Shown: piece after piece, positions 1 to 8,439 of the stretch | How positions within the stretch are numbered: the stretch's first letter is position 1 | Layout: each line of letters begins with the position of its first letter | Assembly (NCBI RefSeq): GCF_000710775.1 | Contig: NZ_JOJP01000001.1 | Coordinates: 112,656-176,655 of the forward strand | Length of the DNA: 64,000 nt | Origin: Endozoicomonas elysicola | GTDB taxonomy: Bacteria; Pseudomonadota; Gammaproteobacteria; Pseudomonadales; Endozoicomonadaceae | Reading direction: 5' to 3' | The notes under the pieces: model-generated | The model's input: only the letters and a program-made list of their open reading frames with translations | Database searches by the model: none | What the model was told of the DNA's origin: nothing | Program-made: the position numbers and the translations under genes

Positions 1-1
1 A

Positions 2-319
2 GTACTTGAACGCCGGCTGAAACCAGTCTCCTCTGACATCATGACTGTTGGCTCTGTGTCCCTGGATACCACACGCTACTCCGTGTCCGTTAGCAATAAA
101 ACTTATTCCCTGCCAAGGCGCGAATTTGCCTTGCTACGCACATTGATGAACAGTCCTGGCCGGGTATTCTCACGTGAACAGCTTATAGACCAGATGTATG
201 AGTGGGACGAAGAAATCACCAGCAATTCAGTGGATGTTCACATCCATAACATTCGTAAAAAAACAGGCTCTGACTTCATTCGCTCTATTCGCGGCGTTGG
301 CTGGCTGGTTGTGAAATAG
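2..319 (+). CDS. Response regulator, OmpR/PhoB type, C-terminal part (partial)
   Basis: The reading frame is open at the left edge of the window, so only the C-terminal half is present; the receiver domain lies outside. The visible part is a winged-helix DNA-binding domain of the OmpR/PhoB class: 'RREFALLRTLMNSPGRVFSR', then 'LIDQMYEWDEE', then 'SNSVDVHIHNIRKK' with the recognition helix, then the hairpin 'IRSIRGVGWLVVK'. This pattern is closest to the QseB/PmrA/TctD group. The sensor kinase gene begins 173 bases downstream on the same strand, so the two form a cognate two-component pair. The signal cannot be read from the sequence. An internal ATG at 41 is not the true start, because the frame runs through it from upstream. 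Confidence 0.9.
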   Translation, partial: VLERRLKPVSSDIMTVGSVSLDTTRYSVSVSNKTYSLPRREFALLRTLMNSPGRVFSREQLIDQMYEWDEEITSNSVDVHIHNIRKKTGSDFIRSIRGVGWLVVK

Positions 320-492
320 CGTGTTGTTTATCCCTCTCATGGCTGTCCTTATACCCAAAGGATTTGGAGTTGCTACGCGGCGGCAAGTGAACGAAGCACC
401 AGGAGCCTAGACACACTAAGTGACAGGGCCGGGCTGGCGCTCCAGTGAGCGAATGCAGCCAACAAAGTAGCAACTTCAAAGGCGACGGGTAT

Positions 493-1896
493 ATGAAGCA
501 AAATTCGATTCGCAGATTCCTGATTGTGGGCCTTCTGTCTACGATGGCACTGGCTCAGCTGGTCACGATGACCTGGAGTTACCATAAAAGCTATCTAGAG
601 GCAGAAGAGTTGCAGGATGCCCAGCTGGTTCAATATGCCCGGGCACTGAGTCTACTGCTCGCAGGAGACCTCAAGGAAAAGAAAGTTATTACGGTTCCGA
701 TCCAGACTCAGCCTGAAGACTGGCAAGGTGCAGCCGCAGGGACCAGCGGACACAAATATGAGGGAAAACTGTTCTTCAAAATCTTCACAGAAAATAAGCA
801 GCTGCTGGCTCATTCGGAAAATACGCCAGATTTTTGGGAGTTCCCTCTGACTGAAGGTTTTCGCAACATCACCACCGATGGACATGACTGGCGAGTTTTT
901 ACCCTGCACATCACCAGCAAAAACAGCTGGATCATTACCGCTCAACGAGGAGACATTCGTGGTGAAATGGGTGGAATCATTGCCCTGAAAAGCATTCTCC
1001 CATTCCTGTTCACACTGCCTGTTGTTTTTCTAATGATCGGCTGGCTGGTCAGCAAAGGCTTGCAACCTATCACGGTTTTAGCAAATGAACTGAAACGTCG
1101 AGAGGCCAATGACCTTCACCCGGTTCCCATCAATAATCCGGTGAAAGAGCTGGTTCCCTTAATCAGCTCGATCAATCAGCTGCTTAAAAGACTTTCCGAT
1201 GCGTTCAATAGAGAGCGACGATTTGTAGGCTATGCAGCCCATGAACTGAGGACACCACTGGCCGGTTTAGGGGTGCATTTGCAAAATGCCCAACGCAAGC
1301 AAGGGCATGAAAGAGAAGAAGCCATTGCACTGTCCCTGAAAGGGCACCATCGCATGGTTCATTTGGTAGAACAACTGCTCGTCCTGGCCAGAACCACACC
1401 GGATGCTTACTTTGCCAGTTTTCAGGAGTCCGACCTTTATAAAATTTGCCAGAAAGTAATCGCCGATAATATTCAACCGGTTCTGGATAAACGACAGACG
1501 ATAATGCTAGAAGGTGATGAACCAGCGGTCACTCAGGGTGATGCCTCAGGGCTTTCAATTATGATCAGCAACCTTGTCAGAAACGCGATCCTCTACACAC
1601 CGGAAGAGGGCACGATCAAACTGATGATTACCAGCCACAGTGAACAGGTTACCCTGAGCATCAGTGACTCTGGCCCAGGAATTCCAGAAAAGCTGCGACA
1701 AAGAGTGTTTGATCGCTTTTACCGTGCCGATACCGACAGACACACTTCCGGCGTGGAGGGCGCTGGTCTTGGGTTATCGATTGTTGCCCATATTATTGAG
1801 CTTCACAGCGCGAGCATTGAACTTGGTACTTCAAGACTGCTGGGTGGGCTGGAGGTTATCGTGAAGTTTAATACTTACCCAGCCAAGAGCCAGTGA
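493..1896 (+). CDS. Two-component sensor histidine kinase, QseC/PmrB-like
   Basis: A 467-residue inner-membrane kinase. An N-terminal membrane segment (about residues 9-28) is followed by a periplasmic sensor region of about 140 residues, a second membrane segment ([20 protein letters not shown]) and a HAMP-like linker. The HisKA H-box is '[12 protein letters not shown]', with the phospho-acceptor His near residue 250. The catalytic domain has N-box '[11 protein letters not shown]', G1 'DSGPGIP' and G2 'GAGLGLSIV'. It lies directly downstream of the partial response regulator and is presumably its partner. I chose the ATG at 493 because the membrane anchor begins there; an in-frame GTG at 445 would add 16 residues of poor quality. 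The periplasmic ligand is unknown. Confidence 0.88.
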   Translation: MKQNSIRRFLIVGLLSTMALAQLVTMTWSYHKSYLEAEELQDAQLVQYARALSLLLAGDLKEKKVITVPIQTQPEDWQGAAAGTSGHKYEGKLFFKIFTENKQLLAHSENTPDFWEFPLTEGFRNITTDGHDWRVFTLHITSKNSWIITAQRGDIRGEMGGIIALKSILPFLFTLPVVFLMIGWLVSKGLQPITVLANELKRREANDLHPVPINNPVKELVPLISSINQLLKRLSDAFNRERRFVGYAAHELRTPLAGLGVHLQNAQRKQGHEREEAIALSLKGHHRMVHLVEQLLVLARTTPDAYFASFQESDLYKICQKVIADNIQPVLDKRQTIMLEGDEPAVTQGDASGLSIMISNLVRNAILYTPEEGTIKLMITSHSEQVTLSISDSGPGIPEKLRQRVFDRFYRADTDRHTSGVEGAGLGLSIVAHIIELHSASIELGTSRLLGGLEVIVKFNTYPAKSQ

Positions 1897-1961
1897 GCGT
1901 TTGTTAGGTAGCCTGTTTACACAAACTCTTTTCGTTAGAAAACATAGACAATCACACAACG

Positions 1962-2005
1962 AAAAAAGCCTCAAAGCAAAAATGCTTGAGGCTTTACTCT
2001 TTTTC
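1962..2005. terminator. Bidirectional intrinsic terminator
   Basis: The arms AAAGCCTCAAAGCA and TGCTTGAGGCTTT pair around an AAAA loop with one bulge. A T-rich run follows on the plus strand and an A-run precedes the stem, giving a T-run on the minus strand. It can therefore end the kinase transcript from the left and the tRNA-Phe transcript from the right. Confidence 0.75.
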
Positions 2006-2022
2006 AGTTCATGGCTGTAATA

Positions 2023-2098
2023 TGGTGCCTAGAGACGGAATCGAACCATCGACACGCGGATTTTCAATCCGCTGCTCTACCAACTGAGCTATCCAGGC
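2023..2098 (-). tRNA. tRNA-Phe (GAA), copy 1
   Basis: The minus strand gives a complete 76-nt cloverleaf with encoded CCA. It has acceptor arm GCCTGGA/TCTAGGC, D-arm 'AGCTCAGTTGGTAGAGC', anticodon loop 'TTGAAAA' (anticodon GAA) and T-arm 'GGTTCGATTCC'. It closely resembles enterobacterial tRNA-Phe. It is the distal gene of a two-tRNA transcript, 37 bases from an identical copy and just before a bidirectional terminator. Confidence 0.96.
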
Positions 2099-2135
2099 AA
2101 AATTTGCACGTAAATCTTATCAAACTTGAGAATAA

Positions 2136-2211
2136 TGGTGCCTAGAGACGGAATCGAACCATCGACACGCGGATTTTCAATCCGCTGCTCTACCAACTGA
2201 GCTATCCAGGC
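2136..2211 (-). tRNA. tRNA-Phe (GAA), copy 2
   Basis: Sequence identical to the neighbouring tRNA-Phe over all 76 bases, including the encoded CCA. It is the promoter-proximal copy. A sigma70-like promoter with a GC-rich discriminator lies immediately upstream on the minus strand. The two copies probably arose by recent tandem duplication or are kept identical by gene conversion. Confidence 0.96.
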
Positions 2212-2239
2212 ACAAACTGCAAAACGATGTGCGAGGCGT

Positions 2240-2268
2240 ATTAAACGGATTTCATCTGGATGAGTCAA
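2240..2268 (-). promoter_or_regulatory. Sigma70 promoter of the tRNA-Phe pair
   Basis: On the minus strand a -35 TTGACT (2263-2268) is separated by exactly 17 bases from a -10 TTTAAT (2240-2245). The -10 is followed by a GC-rich 'GCCTCGC' discriminator, typical of stringently controlled stable-RNA promoters. The first tRNA begins about 28 bases below the -10. Confidence 0.7.
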
Positions 2269-2331
2269 GTCATATATAAACTTTTATGGTCATCCGAAGG
2301 GGAGAGAGGGAAGCAAAAACACCAGATAATC

Positions 2332-3135
2332 CTAGGTCACTTCCGAGCAAGCAGCTCCCCTGAACTCTAAATACCGCTCTCGCAAGGTAGCACGTATCTG
2401 TTTCAAAGAGTCCAAAAACTGATGTTGAGCTTGCTCATCAAAAACACATTTAATTCTGTTTGCCAGAGTCCCTTCCCTACCTACAAGACTTATTTCACGC
2501 TGCATATACATGTAAACAACCTCAGCCTCAGAAAAATGCCTTTGGGTGGTTACAAAAGAGCGATCAACAGCATCATCTAAATCAACTCCGATGGGGGGAA
2601 GCTCAACCAAAGGGTAGGACTCTACTGTTTTTGCCTTCACATAACTTAGAAACTGCTGCGTATCCTTTGATTCAATGCTTGTCAGACTTAGTTTCTGGGT
2701 CGCTGGTATCAAAGATTGTATTAAAAAACCGTAATCCCATAAGCGAGCATGGAACTTTAATTTGGACTTAAGTTGAACGCTGTATTGATCAATACCGGCT
2801 AGCGCCTCACACCTTCTAAATGAATCGTCATGAGGCTGTTGATACTGCTCCAAGAAATAACTTACATAACCATTTGGTTGTCCTTTCGCTATTTTGGAGA
2901 CAACAGCCTGCCTGGCACGAAGAACTAAAGCATTTCCCTCTACACAAAAGGAAGGAGCAGAAACATGGGTACTGATTTGTTGCTGATTGATCGATAGTCT
3001 TCCGGCTGAAGTTACCCCATGAACACGACGAGATGCCCAATCAGTGCCAGCAGCACAATAAGAAGCAGCAGTATCCCGAGAAGAAGTCCCTGATAATGGT
3101 GTAAGTGTTACGGTTGTATCTAGTGCAGAAGGCAT
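2332..3135 (-). CDS. Hypothetical protein, 267 aa, possibly effector-like
   Basis: I do not recognise this protein. It has no signal peptide or membrane segment. The N-terminal 45 residues are rich in Ser, Thr and Ala (SALDTTVTLTPLSGTSSRD), as is common in disordered type III secretion leaders. The rest is predicted mixed alpha/beta without repeats; it includes 'QPNGYVSYFLEQYQQ', 'PPIGVDLDDAVDRSF' and a C-terminal helical stretch 'FLDSLKQIRATLRERYLEF'. It stands alone between the tRNA pair and the MBL-fold gene. A secreted or lineage-specific role is only a guess. Confidence 0.6.
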   Translation of the reverse strand: MPSALDTTVTLTPLSGTSSRDTAASYCAAGTDWASRRVHGVTSAGRLSINQQQISTHVSAPSFCVEGNALVLRARQAVVSKIAKGQPNGYVSYFLEQYQQPHDDSFRRCEALAGIDQYSVQLKSKLKFHARLWDYGFLIQSLIPATQKLSLTSIESKDTQQFLSYVKAKTVESYPLVELPPIGVDLDDAVDRSFVTTQRHFSEAEVVYMYMQREISLVGREGTLANRIKCVFDEQAQHQFLDSLKQIRATLRERYLEFRGAACSEVT

Positions 3136-3336
3136 TTACTGACAACCCGAATATTTTTCTAATTAATCACTGATCTATTCGTAAAATTTGCGATATCCCT
3201 AACGAAAGAAGCTCTTTGCACGTAAAATGCAAAACATAGTATAGAAGAAATAGGACTGCATGCTACCAACAAGCAAGCACTCAATAGCTTTCGCGAAGAT
3301 ACATTCCGGGAGACTTCTGCAACCCACATATCCGGT

Positions 3337-4299
3337 TCAATCCTGTAACTTATCCCAAACTTCCTGATCCCGATCTGCAGTCCATATTCTTGGCCAGTCG
3401 ATACCATCAAATTCATCCCAGAGGCGCTGAACGTCAAATGGCAGGCAGTGCTCAAAAATGGGCCAGCCACCATACTGAGGAGCCAGACTTCTATGAGAGG
3501 CAGCAAACGCTTCTTTTAACGTCCCCTTGTTGCTATAAACCGCTCCTACCTGATCAATCATGGTCTTGAGAAAAGTACGGCTTTGTTCGATAGCGGCATC
3601 AACACGATCCCGGCCATGAACAACCGCTCCACGGCCACCGACCAAGGTCTCTGCACCGTAGGCTTTTACCTTATCCAGGGTGGTTGTGGACCAGTCAAAA
3701 TGAAAAGCATCGCCGGTATAGAGTGCAGCCTGTGCTTCAACAAGGTCACCGGTAAACAGAATGTTATGCTGAGGCAACCAGGCACAAATGTCTCCGGCCG
3801 TATGGCCTCGCCCACAGTATTCAAGCACCAGACTTCCCCGAAGCCCACCCAGCAGGATTTCCAATCGATCGTTAAAGACAATATCAGGGTGGGTCAGCCC
3901 CGGAATTCCCTCAGGCTCCCGGAACAGTCTGGGCATACGGCGAAACTCACTTTCCCAGTCATCCATACCTCGCTCGTCAATCAGGAATCTGGTGTTCTCG
4001 TGGGTAATAATCGATTCAGCTGAAAAGGCGGACGCACCCAACACCCTGACCGCATGATAATGAGACAAAACCAGGTACTTAATAGGTTTGGTCGTATGCT
4101 TTCTGAGTTCATTCAGCCAGTCAGACGCAGCTCTTGGCGTTGCCCGAGCCTCAAACGCAATGAGAAAGTCTTCCGCCTCAATGGCCCCGACATTGGGATC
4201 ACCTTCGGCGGTAAAGGCATAAACGCCATCCGCCAGCACTTCCAGTGTCTCTTTTTTTTGTTCAAGGTCTCCTGAAGATGCAAATGCTTTTTTCGTCAT
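3337..4299 (-). CDS. MBL-fold metallo-hydrolase with variant 'HYHAVR' motif
   Basis: A 320-residue protein with a metallo-beta-lactamase fold. The metal motif reads 'LVLSHYHAVRVLGASAF' instead of the usual HxHxDH, so the Asp-His half is replaced by Val-Arg. Later elements are kept: 'CGRGHTAGDICAWLP' (third His) and 'ILFTGDLVE' (bridging Asp). An 'EAQAALYTGDAFHFDWSTT' segment follows. This variant appears to be characteristic of a subfamily rather than damage, as the flanking residues are intact. The start at 4299 has an AGAAAGG ribosome site ten bases upstream; the frame extends 39 codons further without support. It is probably monocistronic. The substrate is unknown. Confidence 0.8.
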   Translation of the reverse strand: MTKKAFASSGDLEQKKETLEVLADGVYAFTAEGDPNVGAIEAEDFLIAFEARATPRAASDWLNELRKHTTKPIKYLVLSHYHAVRVLGASAFSAESIITHENTRFLIDERGMDDWESEFRRMPRLFREPEGIPGLTHPDIVFNDRLEILLGGLRGSLVLEYCGRGHTAGDICAWLPQHNILFTGDLVEAQAALYTGDAFHFDWSTTTLDKVKAYGAETLVGGRGAVVHGRDRVDAAIEQSRTFLKTMIDQVGAVYSNKGTLKEAFAASHRSLAPQYGGWPIFEHCLPFDVQRLWDEFDGIDWPRIWTADRDQEVWDKLQD

Positions 4300-4378
4300 T
4301 AGAAATTGCCTTTCTGAGATGGAAGCTTTTATTACCCAGCTCAATATAGCCCAGCCAGTTTGATCATGAGGCAGTGGT

Positions 4379-4408
4379 AAAAAAGGCACCATCAATAGTG
4401 CCTTTTTT
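4379..4408. terminator. Intrinsic terminator downstream of the SnoaL-like gene
   Basis: A near-perfect hairpin, AAAAAAGGCAC and GTGCCTTTTTT, around an eight-base loop. The poly-A/poly-T flanks make it functional in both directions. It separates the SnoaL-like gene from the MBL-fold gene on the minus strand, so they are transcribed apart. Confidence 0.8.
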
Positions 4409-4427
4409 ATAATCAAAGCATCTCGAG

Positions 4428-5207
4428 TCAGAAACCAAACTTACCGTTGTTGTTTTTCCACTCTGACTCCGGCGGTATCGTTTCTATCACTCCCCAGTGT
4501 TCTACTATCTTATTGTCCTCAAGACGAAGCAGGTCATAATACGCCACATGATTGCCTGCGAACTCTCCCTCGCTGACACTCAATGCAAAATTACCTTCAC
4601 CCAGCACTTTATGGTTTTTCTTATACTCCATGGTAACCCCCTGCTCTGCCATGTGCTCTATTGCAGCCTGTAAACCCTCAACTCCATCGGTAATGAATGG
4701 GCTGTGCTGAATGTAATGAGTGGTTCCGGGGGTAATGTACTCGCTGATCTTATCGAACTGCCCTTCCATCAAAACGTTTTTTACAAAGCTTGCTGCCCGT
4801 GCTTTGTTTTCTGACGTTCTGTCCCGATCAGTAATCTCTGTTGAACCATCCGTCTGGGTGTGACCACTGGCATTGGGAGAAGTCGCTTTTTCCATTAGGT
4901 TATCCCAGTGTTCAACAATCAAACCATCTTCCATCTTAAGAATATCAAAGCCTACCTTAGGCCCAAAAAAGTCATAATCCATGTGGGTAAAGACATAATC
5001 TCCATCTTCGAAGACCCGCTTCACATCCACTTTTGTACTGCCCTTCGGAAGGTCAGACATCAATGCCTTGAATCCATCAAAACCGTTCGCAACACCAAGG
5101 TTATGCTGCACATACTTCTGGGGATTTATATATGTATACGCACTGGTGTCTCCTGTTTCCAGCCCCTTCAGCAGTTGTACCACTTTTTCTTTGTTGGTCA
5201 GCGTCAT
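4428..5207 (-). CDS. Double SnoaL-like / NTF2-fold protein
   Basis: A 259-residue protein made of two related NTF2-like (SnoaL) domains. The first (about residues 5-115) has 'YVQHNLGVANGFDGFKAL' and 'DYDFFGPKVGFDILKMEDG' ending 'VEHWDNLME'. The second (about 135-250) repeats the pattern as 'THYIQHSPFITDGVEGLQAA' and 'YYDLLRLEDNKIVEHWGVIE'. The paired 'QH' and 'VEHW' motifs mark the family of predicted SnoaL-like polyketide-cyclase/aldol-condensation proteins. The start at 5207 follows a strong AGGAGG at five bases. Most relatives have one domain; the tandem form suggests an internal dimer. The substrate is unknown. Confidence 0.78.
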   Translation of the reverse strand: MTLTNKEKVVQLLKGLETGDTSAYTYINPQKYVQHNLGVANGFDGFKALMSDLPKGSTKVDVKRVFEDGDYVFTHMDYDFFGPKVGFDILKMEDGLIVEHWDNLMEKATSPNASGHTQTDGSTEITDRDRTSENKARAASFVKNVLMEGQFDKISEYITPGTTHYIQHSPFITDGVEGLQAAIEHMAEQGVTMEYKKNHKVLGEGNFALSVSEGEFAGNHVAYYDLLRLEDNKIVEHWGVIETIPPESEWKNNNGKFGF

Positions 5208-5745
5208 CTGTACCTCCTGTGCCATCAACAGGCAATGGTTTTTAAGGAAATCCATCAACACATCAAAAGAGGAAAATGATGACCATCAGCTCATCTGATG
5301 GTGAAATCATTCATATAGAGAGAAAAATAGAATAAATAGTATGAACAAAGGCTAGACGAAGCAGAGAGAAACTCAAACCAAACGCTTGATCAAGGTGAGT
5401 CGAACACCAATGATTTCAGCTTGGTCTCAGCATAGGCTTTGTTCCAAGATACCTTGCCCAAGCGTGGCTAGACAGTGGAGTACTGGTTGAGAAAGCCTGT
5501 TCACGGCCTCAACCAAACCACAATCATGTCCCAGGACAAAAACAGTGGATATGGAATCAGCGCCCAGCCCCCTCTGGTAAGATACCCAATGACACCCAGG
5601 CACACCTCAAAAACTGCCCAAATATTGATCCAGGTTAATTTTCTGATTTCTGGAAAACTGACTTTCGTCAACTGAGCTTTTCAACCCCTGTATTAATGTT
5701 CAACCTTGAAATTTCGAGCCCAACCATTTTCCGGGAGTATGGCAA
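5208..5745. other. Intergenic region upstream of eutN
   Basis: 538 bases without a convincing gene. Short open frames on both strands lack ribosome sites and family resemblance. The right end carries two FNR-like palindromes (listed separately) and the eutN ribosome site. The middle part may be decayed coding sequence, but I cannot assign it. Confidence 0.5.
5625..5671 (+). promoter_or_regulatory. Tandem FNR-like boxes upstream of eutN
   Basis: Two TTGAY-N4-RTCAA-like palindromes: TTGATCCAGGTTAA at 5625-5638 and CTGACTTTCGTCAA at 5658-5671, with centres 33 bp apart. Each matches nine of ten conserved positions. Similar boxes precede eutH, eutB and pduS, which supports a shared regulator of the FNR/CRP superfamily. 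Confidence 0.5.
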
Positions 5746-6015
5746 GTGCTGATTGGCAAGGTAACTGGCAACATCTGGGCCACCCGCAAACAGGATGGTC
5801 TCAGTGGCTTCAAATTAATGATCGTCGAGCTGATCAACCCCAGCGAACAGGAAACCGGTCAGTCACTGGTTGCCGTTGATACCGTTGGCGCCGGCATTGG
5901 TGACATTGTTCTAGTCGCCCGAGGTGGTGCTGCCCGAAGAGCCATACGCCCTTCTGAAGGCCCGGTTGATGAAGCCATTGTTGGTATTGTGGACAACATG
6001 GAGGTGAGCCGATGA
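5746..6015 (+). CDS. eutN: Microcompartment vertex protein EutN (BMC-P)
   Basis: An 89-residue EutN/CcmL-family pentamer that caps the vertices of bacterial microcompartments. The family signature is clear: 'LIGKVTGNIWATRKQDGLSG' at the N-terminus, a central 'VAVDTVGAGIGDIVLVARGG' and 'AARRAI...PVDEAIVGIVD' at the end. Translation starts at GTG 5746, with GGGAG at 5733-5737; an overlapping ATG at 5739 is in another frame. The gene heads a tight operon: its stop overlaps the next ATG (ATGA). FNR-like boxes lie upstream. Confidence 0.93.
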   Translation: MLIGKVTGNIWATRKQDGLSGFKLMIVELINPSEQETGQSLVAVDTVGAGIGDIVLVARGGAARRAIRPSEGPVDEAIVGIVDNMEVSR

Positions 6016-6275
6016 GCCGCCTCATCACCCGCAACAATCTTCACGACTTCGTTTCTGATGGTTGCCTCATCCTTGAAAAAGGCATGCTGCTTTCTCCTGG
6101 AGCCGATGATCTGGCAAAAATTCAGGGCATTCAGGTTATCCGAAGCTCCCAGTCCAGCTCAGTAGAAGTATTGAAAAAGCGCATTCATCAGCTCCTTATC
6201 GGGGAATTCCATATCTCTTCCCCAGAGCATATCGAACAAGTTCAGCAGGAAGTATTAAAGCGCCTGCTCAAATAA
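6012..6275 (+). CDS. Free-standing EutQ N-terminal-like domain protein
   Basis: An 87-residue protein matching the N-terminal third of enterobacterial EutQ. It has 'LITRNNLHDF', 'LLSPGADDLAKIQGIQVI', then a linker and a C-terminal amphipathic helix 'PEHIEQVQQEVLKRLLK', which resembles a microcompartment targeting peptide. The cupin part of EutQ follows as a separate gene 34 bases downstream, so here EutQ is split in two. The first ~45 residues share a module with the N-terminus of EutG, the C-terminus of the fused EutBC and the C-terminus of the protein at 33984-34745. The start overlaps the eutN stop. I see no frameshift that would rejoin the halves: each has its own start. Confidence 0.75.
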   Translation: MSRLITRNNLHDFVSDGCLILEKGMLLSPGADDLAKIQGIQVIRSSQSSSVEVLKKRIHQLLIGEFHISSPEHIEQVQQEVLKRLLK

Positions 6276-6309
6276 TCCTGTTTTTCACATCGTATTCAAG
6301 AGATTGACC

Positions 6310-6783
6310 ATGAATCAGATTACCCCGGAAGCACTGGAACAAATCATCCGTAAAGTGGTGGCTGAACAGCTGACCAAGCAGGCCGCTGCCCCTGAGTTTG
6401 AGAAGCACGCCGATCCTTCCGGTGTTGCGGTGATCAAGGCCCCAACCGTCAAGTGCAAACCTTTTGACACAGGCAACCCTGGTGACAAAGTGTTTATCAC
6501 CGACATCCTTGATCTGGATGAAAGCCCTCGTCTGGGCTGCGGCATGATGGAAATCCACCAGACCACATTTGAGTGGACTCTGGAGTACGACGAAGTGGAT
6601 TACATCGTAGAAGGTACGTTGAAAATTATTATTGACGGCCGTGAAGTGGTTGGCCATGCCGGCGATGTGATGTTTATTCCAAAGGGATCAACGATCCAGT
6701 TCAGCGCCCCGGACTTCGCCCGCTTTATGTTTGTCGCTTACCCTGCTAACTGGGAAGAGATTGCACGCCAGAAGCAACAGTAA
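6310..6783 (+). CDS. eutQ: EutQ cupin domain protein (putative acetate kinase)
   Basis: A 157-residue protein corresponding to the C-terminal cupin of EutQ. EutQ of Salmonella has been linked to acetate kinase activity in the ethanolamine pathway. Visible motifs are 'FEWTLEYDEVDYIVEGTLKI', 'GHAGDVMFIPKGSTIQF' and 'FVAYPANWEEIA'. The N-terminus 'TPEALEQIIRKVVAEQL' is an amphipathic helix typical of peptides that direct enzymes into microcompartments, so the split gene has gained its own targeting helix. The ATG at 6310 is preferred over the TTG at 6304, with AAGAG upstream. It lies between the EutQ-N-like gene and eutS. Confidence 0.9.
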   Translation: MNQITPEALEQIIRKVVAEQLTKQAAAPEFEKHADPSGVAVIKAPTVKCKPFDTGNPGDKVFITDILDLDESPRLGCGMMEIHQTTFEWTLEYDEVDYIVEGTLKIIIDGREVVGHAGDVMFIPKGSTIQFSAPDFARFMFVAYPANWEEIARQKQQ

Positions 6784-6791
6784 TGAATCGT

Positions 6792-6818
6792 ATATGGCTG
6801 GCGTTTCGTCAGCCATAT
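6792..6818 (+). other. Intercistronic hairpin between eutQ and eutS
   Basis: The perfect 9-bp arms ATATGGCTG and CAGCCATAT enclose a nine-base loop just after the eutQ stop. There is no T-run, so it is more likely an mRNA stability or processing element than a terminator. Confidence 0.5.
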
Positions 6819-6847
6819 CAATTGCAAGAAAAGAGTCGTAAATAATC

Positions 6848-7219
6848 ATGAGTGGCAACTTCCAGGAAAACCTTCTCGACAAGAAAGAGCGCATCATTCA
6901 GGAGTACGTACCGGGTAAACAGGTCACTCTGGCGCATCTGATTGCTCACCCTCAGGAAGACCTGGTCATCAAACTGGGCCTTGATGCTGAAACCATCAGC
7001 GCTATCGGCATTATGACCATCACCCCCAGCGAAGCCTCAATGATTGCAGCAGATGTTGCAACCAAAGCGGCTGGTGTTGAAATCGGTTTTCTGGATCGTT
7101 TCTCTGGCTGCCTGGTGATTACTGGCGATGTAGGCAGTGTTGAAGCTGGACTGAATGCAGCCATGGATATGCTCAGGGACAACCTGAAGTTCTCCCCTAC
7201 GCAGGTTACCCGCTCCTGA
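6848..7219 (+). CDS. eutS: Microcompartment shell protein EutS
   Basis: A 123-residue BMC-domain shell protein of the EutS/PduU type, a circularly permuted hexamer. It matches E. coli EutS closely: '[20 protein letters not shown]', '[19 protein letters not shown]', '[20 protein letters not shown]'. About 12 extra residues precede the usual start. The 5' end follows the eutQ-eutS hairpin; the stop TGA overlaps the eutP ATG by one base, so the two are translationally coupled. Confidence 0.95.
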   Translation: MSGNFQENLLDKKERIIQEYVPGKQVTLAHLIAHPQEDLVIKLGLDAETISAIGIMTITPSEASMIAADVATKAAGVEIGFLDRFSGCLVITGDVGSVEAGLNAAMDMLRDNLKFSPTQVTRS

Positions 7220-7650
7220 TGAAAAAGATGATGTTGGTGGGCTCGACCACCTCAGGCAAAACCACATTAACTCAGGCTCTCTATGGGCAGGAGTTGAAGT
7301 ACAAAAAAACCCAGGCCATGGAGTACAGCGATTTCATACTCGATACACCTGGGGAGTTTATTGAAAACCGTCGTTTTTATGCCGCACTGATGTCATCGTC
7401 TGTTGACTACGAACTGATTGCTGTCATTCATGATTGCTCAAGAAAGCAGAACCTGATCCCTCCAGGCTTTGCCAGTATGTTCAATCGTGAAGTAATTGGC
7501 ATTATTACCAAGATCGACAGTGAAAAAGCCGATCCGGAATTCTCTCGAAAAGCACTGACAGCGGCGGGTATCAAAACCCTGTTCGAGATCAGCTCTGTGA
7601 CGGGAGACGGTATGGATGCCTTAAAAGCCTTTCTCCAGGCCAATACATGA
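7219..7650 (+). CDS. eutP: EutP, P-loop NTPase of ethanolamine utilization
   Basis: A 143-residue small G-protein-like NTPase. Walker A is 'GSTTSGKTTL', the switch/Walker B region is 'ILDTPGEFIE', and the base-recognition motif is 'GIITKIDSEKAD' (NKxD-like TKID). EutP of Salmonella has been reported to have acetate kinase activity. It is the last gene of the eutN-eutP cluster, coupled to eutS by a TGATG overlap. The length is typical (E. coli EutP about 159). Confidence 0.92.
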   Translation: MKKMMLVGSTTSGKTTLTQALYGQELKYKKTQAMEYSDFILDTPGEFIENRRFYAALMSSSVDYELIAVIHDCSRKQNLIPPGFASMFNREVIGIITKIDSEKADPEFSRKALTAAGIKTLFEISSVTGDGMDALKAFLQANT

Positions 7651-7733
7651 ATTTACTCATGCAGTGGTTTTTAAACAGCTGACTTCACTCTAGAATCACA
7701 ACCCTCAATGTTTAAAACATCAGGGAGGGTGAT

Positions 7734-8339
7734 GTGAGCAGTGAAACCCGTTTGACTCCCAGACAGGCTCGATCAATAAAAACCGTCGAAGCAATTCTGG
7801 ATGCTGCAAAGAAAATACTGGCGGAAAAATCCTATGAAGGGTTGAACACCAATGCCATTGCAGAAGTAGCTTCAGTCAATATCTCAACGCTGTACCGCTA
7901 TTTCCCCAACAAGAATGTCATCATTCAAGAACTGCTACAGCAATACAACCAGCAGCAGCTTGATCAGATACAACCATTACTATCCGCCCACTCCGATAAA
8001 AACAAGCGGGTTGAGCTGATCATTGATGCTCAGGTTATGCAGCTGGTCAAAGCCCCCTGGATGATTGCACTGAAAGATGCGCTCCGATCCGTCCCGGTAT
8101 TAAAAGCGGTTAAAGCCGGTGCGGACCAACATCTGATTGATCTGGTGGTGCACTCCATTCCTCAGAAAGCAGCGGGCCCAAAAGTCAATGGCAAGCATCA
8201 GCAGGCCGTGATGCAGGTTCTGGTGGAACTGTTCAGTAATTCTGTGCAAATGATCGTTAAAGCCCCTGCCTCCATGCGCAGCCTTTTAAAAGCTGAAAGC
8301 ACACTCCTGATCAACAGCTACCTCAATAACTACCGCTGA
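7734..8339 (+). CDS. TetR/AcrR-family transcriptional regulator
   Basis: A 201-residue repressor-type protein. The N-terminal helix-turn-helix covers about residues 18-65: 'AILDAAKKILAEKSYEGLNT', 'IAEVASVNISTLYRYFPNK'. The C-terminal ligand domain is not recognisable. Translation starts at GTG 7734, with AGGGAGGG six bases upstream. It sits 83 bases after eutP on the same strand with no terminator seen, and upstream of a membrane-anchored propeller gene. It could control either; nothing in the sequence ties it to ethanolamine. Confidence 0.85.
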   Translation: MSSETRLTPRQARSIKTVEAILDAAKKILAEKSYEGLNTNAIAEVASVNISTLYRYFPNKNVIIQELLQQYNQQQLDQIQPLLSAHSDKNKRVELIIDAQVMQLVKAPWMIALKDALRSVPVLKAVKAGADQHLIDLVVHSIPQKAAGPKVNGKHQQAVMQVLVELFSNSVQMIVKAPASMRSLLKAESTLLINSYLNNYR

Positions 8340-8439
8340 ATACGTCTGGCAGGGTTCAGAAACTGACTTGTTTTTGATGGAACACACGAATACCCTTAAA
8401 ACCAAGCATTTACTTGGATAATAAGAATAAGGTTGTTTT

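Noticed and set aside
5475..5675. 66-residue frame before eutN
   Set aside because: No ribosome site or family resemblance, and it overlaps likely regulatory sites.
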